A model generated the notes under the pieces. The model ran no database searches, was not told the origin of the DNA, and worked only from the letters and a program-made list of their open reading frames with translations. From the NCBI GenBank assembly GCA_003339415.1, contig PDHQ01000216.1, forward strand, positions 1-59,976: 59,976 nt of DNA, read 5' to 3'. This document shows, piece after piece, positions 49,415 to 59,976 of this stretch. The position numbers were made by a program, and so were the translations under genes. Source of the DNA: Ophiocordyceps camponoti-saundersi (nom. inval.). Taxonomy: Eukaryota; Ascomycota; Sordariomycetes; Hypocreales; Ophiocordycipitaceae. Position 1 is the stretch's first letter, and each line of letters starts with the position of its first letter.

Positions 49415-50779
49415 CTTAAACTATATTAATAAAAAAATATTATTTTTATAAAAAAATATTATAATTAATATAAAAACTTTATAGCTAACTTTATAAAAGA
49501 TTATATAAGCTATAAATATAACTTTAAAATATAAAGTTATATTAATAGTAAAATAGCTTTTAAGTAAAGGTATATAATTATATTTTATTTAAAATATAAA
49601 AAAAATAACCTTAGTTAAGTAAATATTTATTATTTTTAATAAGAGAGTAATTTATAGCTAGAAAACTTACTTTATTACTATTAAAAAAGTATATATTAAA
49701 GCTGCTTATAATAATTAAAATACCTTTATATAATAAATTAAAAAAGTTAATAAAGTTACTATAACTTAAGTTAAAGCTTTTTAATTTTATAATAAAAAAG
49801 CTATATATATATATTTTATTTTAAAAACTATTAATATAATAAACACTAATAAGCTTATATAAAATAAATTACTTAAAAATATAAAAATCTTTTATATTTA
49901 AGTATATAATAATATAATATAGCTTTAATAATATTACTAATAACTTTAATTTAAATATATAGTAAATTATTACTAAAAGTAGTCTTATTATAGCGTTTAT
50001 AATATTATAATATATTTAAAAAGAGAGGGTATATATTTAGCCTTAATTAATAATAGCGCTAAAAATTATATTTTATATAAAAGAAACTATAACTTATAAT
50101 CTTTAAATTACTTTATTATAAAAATATACTAAGATTAAGTATATAATAGTTATATATTTTTACTTTTTAAGCTTTAGAATTATACTTAAGTAACTTAGTT
50201 CTAATTTAATAATAGCTTTATAAAAGCTTACTTTTTAAAATAGTTTTTAATAGCTTAAATATAATTGTAAGCTATAATTTAATTTAATATAAATAAAATA
50301 ACTTTTTATAACTTTAAATAAATAAGGTCTTATTTATACTTAACGCTATAATAATATAAAAACTTAGTTTTTTCTACTTTATAAAGCCCGCCTCCGCTAA
50401 GAGAATAGCCCTAAATATAAGGTTATAAGGCGGTCCGCCTCGAGGTCCGCCACTAATACTTATAATACTTAATAGCAGCACTTAAGAGCTTAACTAGTTC
50501 TAATAGTACTTATATATAAGTAAAAGTTAATATAATATAGCTATTAACTTTAATAATTTATTTATTAATATTTTTAAACTTTAATAAATCTTATTTTAAA
50601 ATTTATATATAAAAAACTTATTAAGATAATCTTTAAGTAAGATTTTTACCTTATATAAAATATTTTTAATATAATATTTATTAAGCTTTAATAATAATAA
50701 TAAGCTTTTAAAAACCTTTTTAGCTTACTAATTATTATTATTTATATTATTTAGAAATTAGTTAAAATAGCCTTTTATA
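49415..50779. other. Very AT-rich, no gene recognised
   Basis: Long A/T runs and no readable relic. One small GC-rich spot at 50430-50452 contains GGCGGTCCGCC and CCTCGAGG palindromes. It may be the 5' leader of the LINE relic that follows. Confidence 0.45.
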
Positions 50780-51620
50780 AAGTTATAAATAAAAAACTAA
50801 ACTTCGCCTTTAAAGCTTTAATTTAAGCTAGCGTAATTATAAACTTTACCTTAAGCCCTGCCCCCTTTATAGCGCCCTTTATATATCTAGTATTAGTAAA
50901 AATAGAAAACGAGGCGCTAATATTAGTAAAGGATATATTAATAATTAATAAAGTTTTAACGCTTACCTTTTAAAAAGTAGTTTAAAAAGTTAATAAAGTA
51001 ATAAGCTACTTCGCTATAATTATTATATATTAAATCCTTAATAAAGACCTTATTATTATATTTAACTTAAAGTATAAAAACCTTATTTTTAAAAATAAGT
51101 AAGTTATTTATATTTTTAAAGCGGAAGCTAAGTATATATACTAAACTTATACTATTATTAAGAAACGGTATCTAAACTTTAATAGCTAACTAAAACTATT
51201 ATATATTATTTAATATTATTAGGAAAATAGATAAAGTTAATATAGTTTAGGTAAAAGCGCTTTAACTTTAATATATTACTAATAAAAATATATTATAATT
51301 TTATTTTATTATAAGCTTAAGTAATATAAAAAATATAAATAAGCTATACTTTAATAAAATAATTATAAATATAAAGATAATTTATTATAAGCTTTATAAA
51401 AACTTTATATACTTTAAACAATATTATAAATATTTTTATTATAAATATATTATTAAGTATTATTAAAAGCTTTTTTAATATAAATATTATATAGCTATTT
51501 TATATAATAACGGGGAAGATAATTATTTTATATAAAAAAGAGATAAGCTTTATTATTATATATTATATTAGGGTATTTACTTTATATAGTTAAAGGATTA
51601 CTTAGAGTTTTAGAAATAAT
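50780..51620 (+). pseudogene. LINE (Tad1/I-type) ORF1 relic
   Basis: The plus-strand frame reads through with RIP stops only. A block near 50905-51080 (EALILVKD..INKVL.. then VNK-ISYF) resembles the LINE ORF1 pattern of a helix with VQ-VN-A-, and a zinc knuckle lies at 51422-51463 with C-X2-C-X4-H-X4-C all turned to Tyr. A second block (DKLYYYILY-GIYF) follows and matches the equivalent place in F4. It is diverged from family F at the DNA level, so it is a separate LINE lineage. No ORF2 (endonuclease/RT) was identified downstream on this strand. Confidence 0.6.
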
Positions 51621-52299
51621 AAAGCTAAGCTAAGTTTAGCTTCCTTAATAAACTTCGCTTTTTCTAATTATTATAATCCGCTTAACTTTTAGCCCTTACT
51701 TAATAATAACTTTATAAGGATAATAAAAGCTTTTTTATAATCTTTTTAAAGAAGCGGGTATATTATTAGTTTTCTAAAAATATAGCTTAACGCTTTTCTT
51801 ATAATATATTTTACTTTTAAATCTCCTTATAAGGCTTTTAACTTAATAATACTTATAAAAGCTATAAACTATATAATAAACTTTATAACTTATAATAAGC
51901 TTTATAATAATTTTAGCTAAAGTTTAAAATAATAAACTTTATTAAGCTAAAATAATTATAAATAATAATTTTTATTATTTAATTATTATAAAAATTATAG
52001 CTTTAATATTAAATATATAAAAATAAAACTGCCTTATTTAGCTAGCTTTATTTTATAAGGAAAGCTATAATATTATTATTATATAAGAATTTAGCTTAAT
52101 ATTTATAATTATTTTTTACTTTTAAGTTTTATTTTTTATCGCTTTATATAAAATAAAAGCTAGGCTTTTATATATATATATAAATAATAAAATACTAATA
52201 ATTAAAACTTTATTTAAAGCTTAAACCTTAATAAAGTTTCTTTTTATAATAGTTTATAAGTGCTTATAATTTACTCTTTACTATTTAAAATATATATTA
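51621..52299. other. AT-rich, nothing recognised
   Basis: Possible downstream part of the LINE relic. I see no endonuclease or RT motif. Short AT repeats only. Confidence 0.4.
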
Positions 52300-54059
52300 A
52301 ACCCCTCCTTTACTTATTACTCTTTTCTCCCTTTTTATACTCCGCCTCCTTCTTAACTTTATTAATAATCCTTAGTAATTTTAACGCTTATTACCCTTTT
52401 TAGGATTTTAATAAATATACCCCTCCTTATATTATAAAACTTCTCTTTACTTTTTATAAACTTCGCTTTAAATTCCTTACTTTTTTTTATAAAATTATTT
52501 ATAAAATATATAAATAAAAAACTAATACCCCTAACTTAATTTAGAATATATTTAATAATTTACTTATTTTCTTTAGCTTAGATTTTAATCTTTTAAGCTT
52601 TAATTATATTCCTTAAATTTTATTTTTTATTATTTTCCCTTTTTTAGATTTTATATTAATATTATATTAAAAATATTTTAATTTTAATATATTATATATA
52701 AAAGTAAAGAATTATTTATTACTTCTTATTATATAAGTAAAGTTTATAATAAATATTTAAAAGTTTATTACTTAGCGATATAAAAAATTAAATTTTATCG
52801 CTAAGTTATAAATATTTAAATTACCTTAATAATATAGCTTATATTTTTATTTTTAATAAACCTTAAAAGTTATTTTTATAATTTTAGAAATAAAGCGCGC
52901 TAAATAATATTAATAGGCGTAATTAAACTTTAACTCTTAAGAAATATAATAAAATATTATAATATAATATAAATTAAGTATTAGGAAAGCTAAAAAGATA
53001 ATTAGTAATAGTTTTTTACTTTTATTAATAATAATTCTAATATTATATAATTTATAGCTTAATAAATAAGATTTTATAACTAGGCTTCTCCGAAGCTTAT
53101 ATATACTTTTTTACTTTAATAGAATATAAACTTTACCTTTTAATTTACTTTTATTAAAAAGTTAAAGCTCCTTATTTATAAATTTTTCCCTTACTTTTTA
53201 AAGAATATTTTATATTTTTCTTTTTAAAACCCCTTTCCCCTAATTAATATCCCTGCCTAAGTTATTAAAAATAAAATCCGCTTTGCTTTCTTTAATATTA
53301 TATTATAAAAATTAGTAAGCTTTAATAAGATCCTTATTAGCTTCCTAAACAGTTATAAATAACCCCTTATAATAGTATTTACTAGACTTTTCTAAAGTTA
53401 TATTACTTACAAGTATTTTTTACTTAATATAAAACTTTTAATATTATTATTTTCTATAAAGTAAATAAAAGCTTAAAGGTTTATTAAACTCTAAGAGGCT
53501 ATCGCCTTATTTTACTTTTTAATATTATAAGTAAGATTTTCGAAATAATAATTATAAAGAAAATATTCTAAGTAGCGGATTTATTAGTATTTTACTATAA
53601 GGATAAATAAGTAACTAATAAAATAAATTAATTAATAGCGCCTTACTCCTTTTAATAAAGTCTATTTATATTATTTATAGCTTTTAAGGCTTTACCTCCT
53701 TTTTTATATTAGATATAATTAGCGCCTTAAATTATATTTTATAATTTAAGCTAATATAAATCTTTTATTTCTTTAGTTTTTTTAAATAAACTAATAAAAG
53801 CTTTCCTCCGCTTTTACTTCTTTAGCTATATCTTTTAGCTAAAAGTAAATAATAAACTTTTAAACCCCTTTTTAATTTTTATTAGCGTCTTTTAAGGCTT
53901 TTTACTCTCTTTAATATTATTTATTTTTTATATTTTATCTTTTTATAAATATTTAAAATAAGTATTTAAAATACTCGCTTTTTAATTTATAAATATTATT
54001 AATATTTTTAGTATTAGATATACCCTTATATAAGTTTATAGCTAGCTAAAATAAGCTTA
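52300..54059 (-). pseudogene. Minus-strand charged coding relics, unassigned
   Basis: The plus strand is pyrimidine-rich, and the minus strand gives Lys/Arg/Gln/Glu-rich frames (for example 52490-52290 and 53990-53560) with mostly TAA/TAG stops. No domain is recognised. It lies directly downstream (on the minus strand) of unit U copy 2 and could be its continuation, which would make the U family longer than the part shared with block B. Confidence 0.35.
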
Positions 54060-57000
54060 GAATATATATTATAATTAAATAGCGGAGTATAAAATAACTT
54101 TTTAATTACTTAAAAACAAGCTTTTTTACTTTATAAAAGCTAACGCTATTAATATAACTTTACTTATTTTTAATAAAAATATAATTTAATTAATATAAAA
54201 AGCTTATATATTTAAAAATAAAAATTTACTAGAAACTTTAATAAAAGCCTTACCTTTACTATTTTATAAAAAAGCTTAATTAATAATAGCTAATATTAAC
54301 TAAACTTATATTATTTATATAAAGTTTCTTTTTTTTCTATATTAAAGAAATTTATATTTAAGTTATTAAATTTATAATTACTTTTAATATTATAGTTTAC
54401 TCCACTTTAACTTTATTAGGTAAGAAACTTAAAAGCTTTATTTTTTAATAATTAGCTATAACTTAGTTTAAATATTTTTATATTATTTTTAAAATATACT
54501 AAGCTACCTTTTCCTATTATATAAAGTTTAAAATTTTTATTTTTTTATTAATATTTACCTATTTTATTATATTATATATAGCTATTAACTCTTTTATATA
54601 AAGAAACTTATATCTTATATTTACTCCGCTTTAAAGAGAATTATTATATACTTTTACTAAGTATATAAAAGTTAGCCTTACTTTATTTATATTCTCTTTA
54701 AATCCTTTTATTTTTTTTATTATTTAAATATAAACTTTAAATATCTCTTTTAATTTTTTAAAACTTTAAAAGCTATTTTTATTAAAAATAGTAGCTTTAT
54801 TAAAACTCTAAAAAAAGAATATTATAGGAATATAGCTAATTTTTAAAATACCTTATTAATAAACTACTTTAGCTAAAACTTAATATTATTTTAAAAATCT
54901 ATTAAAGCTTATTAAAGTTTCTTAATAATATATAAGTTTAGCTTTATAATAATAAAATTAGCTTTAATAAGTTTTTATATATTTATAATATTGTTATTAT
55001 TACCTCTTTTTATTATTTTTATAATAATAATAATAATATATTATACGCTAGCGTGCTTAATATAGCTTAAAACTATCTTATATATATTTTAAAAAGGGGA
55101 AAAACTAGAAAACCTAGAGTAAAACTTACCCCTTAAGCGTTACCTTAGCTTAAAGTTAAACCCTGCTTATACCTAGCACTTTATATATTTTATAAGTTAG
55201 GTAGTAATTAGTAATCTAAAAGCTAATATTCTCCTTAAAGTAAAGCTTATAATAATAAGGGTATATATAAGCTAGGTCTAGCGCGGAGTTTATATAGCTA
55301 TTTATTCTCCTAGCTATTATTATTATTATAAACTAAGTCTCCGCGCTTAATTTAAATAGCTTTAATAATCTAATTAATTAAGGCCTTATTAATATAGCTT
55401 AGAAATATATAAAAGTTTTATTATTTTATAATAAACTTTATAATAGCTAATTTTAAAAAATAGTTAAATTATTATAGTAAAGCTATAAAGAAGTTTAGAA
55501 AAGAGGTTAAGGGAGGTATTATTATATTTACTTTTTAGCATTCTCGCCCCGGCTATTATTAGACTTTAGTTTATATTAAAAAAAGAGGAGGGGCGATATA
55601 TATAAAATTCTAATTTATAAACCTTTAAAGTTAAGAGATATATATATCTTTTACTTAATCCTATACTGCTTTTATTTTAAAGTAAAGTTAACTTTACTTA
55701 AAATAGGATTTTTAATAGAAAAAGTAATAATATAATCTTTTCTTATAAGTTATAAAGTAAGTAAACTTATTTTTTATATATAAAGTAATAAAGTATTTAT
55801 TATATTATAGCTTTATTATATAATATTTAATAATATATTTAAGTTAATAATATTTAAAATAATATTAAGGTTAAACTTTTAATATATATAATTTAATATT
55901 AAAAATCTTTATTTATATTATTATACTTTTATTATAAATTTAGTTTATATTTATTATATTATTAATAATTATTATTAAAAAACTCTGCTAAGTTTTTAAA
56001 TAGTATTTTTTTATATATAATTATATTATTAAAACTTTATTTAAAAACTTACTTTTTTTAAAAAAGCTCCCTTAGCGCCTTATTATAAAGCTTACGCTAA
56101 TATCCTTTTAATAATAAGAGTATAAATTTACTAATTAAATATACTTTTTCCTTAAAAGCGGTAAAAAGCTACTTTAAATTAAATTAAAGCTTATAAATAA
56201 TATTTTAAAATATTATTATAATCTTATCGCTAAGTAGTTTTCTTATTATAAAAGCTTAGCTTTATTTATAAAGTTTATAGTTAATATTTACTATAATTAT
56301 TTTAAGGGCTTAAACTTAAAATAAAATAATAATAAAATTAAAATAAATTATAAGCTATTATTTATATTACTTAAAGATTTATTTTTTAATAGTTTTTTTT
56401 AGTATTTTAGCTATAATTATAGCTTATATCGGAGAAATTCCGCTCCCCTTAAAGCTATATAAAAAGACCGTAATAATAATAGTTAAGGAGATATTATTAA
56501 CTAATAAAGTTAGAGTAAAAAGGGCGCTTTCCTAAACCTTTTTAGACTTTATTACTTATTAAATAATTACTTATATAAAAATAAAAGTATTTCTTAAAAT
56601 AATCTTATTAATATTTACTTTAGCTTTTAATAAAATAATAAATATAATAAACTCTTAAGTTTAAATTATTACGATTAAAAATAAAGCTATATTTTAAGGA
56701 AAAAACTTTCATAGTTATAATTAACTTATATAATATCGCCTTTCCCCTTAAAATTACTCTAAGCGCGGCTTATTATTATTATAAGGTAATAAAAAGAGTA
56801 GAGTTTATTTATAATATAGAAATAAAAAGTTTATATTTATATTATTATAAGCGCGGAATTTATAAAATATATAAAAGTTAAAGTTATTATTATTTTTATA
56901 ATAATAGAAAAAATAAAATAATAGCTTATTTTATTTTATATTATATATTAATTATTTATAAAAAAACGCTTTTATTTATATTTTTTAAAAATTTAACTTA

Positions 57001-57927
57001 AAATTATAAAAACTTTAATAAAGCTTTTAATTATAAAGTTTTTATAAGTTTATTTATTTTATAATTAATTTATTTATAACGCTTTTATTAATTTAACTTT
57101 TTTTTTATTTTATAATATTTAAATATATTTAAATATTTAAATATAATGTTTAAATATAAAAAAAAATTTAATATTTTTATTATATAATTATTATTATTTA
57201 TTTACTTTATATTTTACTTTTAACTTTACTTTTTAATTTACTTAGCTTTATTTAGCTTACTTAGGTTTTTTAATTTTTTTTCCTCTTTTATATTTTACCT
57301 TATCTTTTACGCTTAATTATACCTTAAATTTTTATAAGCTTATCCTTTAAGCTATTATTATTACTTTTTAGTTTTTACTATACGCTTTAATATTATTAAT
57401 ATAAACTTTATAAAAAAGGATTTAAGTATTTAGATAAGGTCTAGCTTTAACTTTAGTTTTTTTATAGCTTTTATTATTTTTACTTTTATTAACTCCTCCT
57501 TTACTTTTACTTTTACCCTTTTTATTACTTTTTTAGCTATTTTTACGCTTTTAGCTTTTTTTACCTTATTAGCTACCTTTACTTTACTTATTTCCTTTTT
57601 TATTTTACTCGCTTTTTTATCTCTCTTAATTTTTATTTATTTTAACTTACTTTTTAATATTAATATAATAAGAATAAATAATAAAGCTATTACTTTTTTA
57701 TTTATTTTTAGCTTTATTCTTAATTATAGCTTTATTAAGTTTAATTTAAGTATATATTTAAGCTTAAATATATTATTTATTATATATCTTAATTAGTTTA
57801 TTTTAATATTATTTATAATATATTAATTTATATTATATTTTATTTTATAAATTTTATATAATATTTAAGCTTAAGTATTTTTAATATTATTAAAATAAAA
57901 GCAGATTTTTATTATAAATTTTATAAA
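54060..57927 (-). pseudogene. Unit U (copy 2), interrupted by F2
   Basis: 54060-55010 matches about 15800-16740, 56907-57660 matches 16740-17490, and 57660-57927 matches 24807-25080, all in the same order and orientation. F2 occupies the gap at 55030-56887. The minus strand carries the same Lys/Glu-rich segment (57640-57420). This copy shows that Copia C and the other inserts are absent here, which gives independent support for the insertion edges. Function unknown. Confidence 0.6.
55030..56887 (-). mobile_element. F2: LINE-like ORF1-only element
   Basis: 1858 bp flanked by a 19-bp TSD TATTATTTTTATAATAATA (55011-55029, 56888-56906). It keeps the ACGCTAGCGTGC 3' terminal motif (55044-55055, read on this strand's complement) next to a TAA-type tail. 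It sits in unit U; in copy 1 the target is uninterrupted near 16740, an empty-site confirmation. The ORF1 frame lies on the minus strand and is heavily RIPed. Confidence 0.86.
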
Positions 57928-57941
57928 TATAATTTTCTATA

Positions 57942-59815
57942 ATAATAATAATACTTTATATACTAATATACCTTATATAGCTTAAAACTATCTTATATAT
58001 CTTTTAAAAAAGGGAAAAACTAGAGAACTTAAAATAAAACCCTCCTTTTAAGCGTTACCTTACCTTTAGGTTAGACCCCGCTTATACCTAGTATTTTATA
58101 TATTTAATAAGTTAAATATTAACTAATAATTTTAAAGCTAATATTTCCCCTAAAGCGGACTTCGTAGTAATAAGAGTATACGTAAACTAAGTCTAGTATA
58201 GAGTTTATATAGCTTACTTATCTTCCTAGCTATTATCGTTATTATAAACTAAATCTTTATATTTAATTAAAATAGCCTTAATAATTTAATTTATTAAAGC
58301 CTTATTAGTATAGCTTAGGAATATATAAAAGTTTTACTATTTTAAAATAAACCTTATAATAGCTAGTTTTAAAAAATAGCTAGATTATTATAGCGGAGCT
58401 ATAAATAAGTATAAAGTTAGAGTTAGAGGAGGAGATATTACTATATTCGCTTTCTAGCGTTTCCGCCCTAGCTATTATTAGTTTCTAGTTAGCGCTAAAA
58501 GGGGAGGAGGGGCGGTATATATAAAATTCTAATTTATAAACTTTTAAGGTTAAGTAATATATATATCTTTTACTTAATCTTATACCGCTTTTATTTTAAG
58601 GAAAAGTTAACTTTACTTAAAATAAGATTTTTAATAAAAAAAGTAATAATATAGTTTTTTCCTATAAGCTATAAAGTAAGCGGACTTACCTTTTATATAT
58701 AAAACGGTAAAATATTTACTATATTATAGCTTTATTATATAATATTTAGTAATATATTTAAGTTAGTAATATTTAAAATATTACTAAAGTTAGACTTTTA
58801 GCGTATATAGTTTAGCGTTAAAAATCTCCGCTTATATTATTATACTTTTATTATAAATTTAGTTTATATTTACTATATTAATAATAATAATTAATAAAAA
58901 ACTCCGCTAAGTTTTAAAATAATATTTTTTTATATATAATTATATTATTAAAATTTTATTTAATAACTTAATTTTTTTCTAAAAAGCTTCCTTATTACTT
59001 TATTATAAAGCTTACGCTAATACTTTTTTTACGATAAGAGTATAATATCCGCTAATTAAATATACCTTTTTTCTAAAAATAATATAAAATTATTTTAAAT
59101 TAAACTAAAGCTTATAAATAATATCTTAAAATATTATTATAATATCGCTATTAAGTAATTTCTTTATTATAAAAGCTTAGCTTTATTTATAAAGTTTATA
59201 ATTAATACTTATTATAATCGCCTTAAGGCCTTAAACTTAAAGTAAAATAGCTATAAAGTTAGAATAAATTATAAGCTATCGCTTATATTATTTAAGAATT
59301 TATTTTTTAATAGTTTTCTCTAGCACTTTAGCTATAATTATAGCTTATACTAAAGGAATTTTACTCCCTATAAAGTTATAGAAAAGAAAGGAAACCGCAG
59401 CTATAATAGCTAAAGAGATATTATTAATTAATAAAGTTAGAATAAGGGGGGCACCTCCCTAAACCTTTTTAGACTTTATTACTTATTTAATAATTACTTA
59501 TATAAAGATAAAAATATCTTCTAAAATAATCTTATTAATATTTACCTTAGCTTTTAATAAAGTAATAAATATAGTAAACTTTTAAGTTTAAGATTATTAT
59601 AATTTAGAGTAAAGCTATATTCGAAGTAAAAAATTTTTATAGTTACGATTAACTTATATAGCGTCGCCCTCCCCCCTAAAGTCGCTTTAAGCGTAGCTAG
59701 CTATTATTATAAAGTAATAAAAGAAGCGGAGTCCGCTTATAATATAAGAATAAAAAGTCTATATCTACGTTACTATAAGCGCGGAATTTATAAAATATAT
59801 AAAAATTAAAAGTAT
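57942..59815 (-). mobile_element. F3: LINE-like ORF1-only element
   Basis: 1874 bp flanked by TATAATTTT(C/A)TATA (57928-57941, 59816-59829), a 14-bp TSD with one change. In copy 1 of unit U (near 25075) the same target is uninterrupted. It has the same outer end as F1, F2 and F4. The terminal motif near the tail is RIPed (TATATTAGTATA-type instead of CACGCTAGCGTG-type). Confidence 0.85.
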
Positions 59816-59849
59816 TATAATTTTATATAACTTAGCGATTATTAGCTTA

Positions 59850-59976
<127 letters not shown>

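Overview
This window looks like a repeat compartment from a filamentous ascomycete (Pezizomycotina) in which repeat-induced point mutation (RIP) has run almost to completion. By eye, outside about 11.11-12.97 kb the dinucleotides CpA and TpG are nearly absent, while CpG, CpC and CpT persist. ATG therefore almost disappears, and CAA, CAG and TGG codons have become stops. That is why about 58 kb has no open frames. The one normal-composition island holds one gene with short spliceosomal introns: KGD2, the mitochondrial 2-oxoglutarate dehydrogenase E2 subunit, on the minus strand at 11362-12902. It appears intact.

The rest is a nested stack of dead retrotransposons. I placed element edges by matching direct repeats and target-site duplications (TSDs), and identified coding relics by reading through RIP (Cys and His codons read as Tyr; Gln and Trp as stops). 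(1) 1-127, a 9-bp minisatellite. (2) 276-11191, Ty3/Gypsy element A with 204-bp LTRs and TSD CGCTC. It carries g1 (3260-5035), a small LTR element that encodes only a Gag. (3) The KGD2 island. (4) 12969-13724, an 84-unit 9-bp minisatellite starting about 66 bp before the KGD2 start codon. It is interrupted by g2, an inverted copy of the Gag-only element. g2 is itself split (13725-14943 and 48622-49142) by a 33.7-kb LTR-bounded block, B (14949-48616, Gypsy). (5) Inside B lie Copia C (17497-24801), a LINE-like element F1 (26685-34854) that is split by minus-strand Copia D (26789-33083), and Gypsy E (38714-47465), which carries F4 (43350-45213). (6) 49.1-60 kb holds a folded-back LTR, a LINE ORF1 relic, an unassigned minus-strand unit (U) also found in B, two more F copies (F2, F3), and an (ATT)n array that runs off the window.

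The most novel signal is family F: four copies of 1858-1874 bp with the same outer ends, a TAA-type tail and AT-rich TSDs of 12-19 bp. Each seems to carry only a Tad1/I-type LINE ORF1 (nucleic-acid-binding protein with a CCHC knuckle) and no reverse transcriptase. With g1/g2, the window holds two unrelated non-autonomous families that both kept only the nucleocapsid gene. The second notable signal is at the A-KGD2 junction. There the last ~70 bp of the right LTR escaped RIP, so comparison with the left LTR shows the mutational rule site by site.

No RNA gene, CRISPR array or prokaryotic feature was seen.
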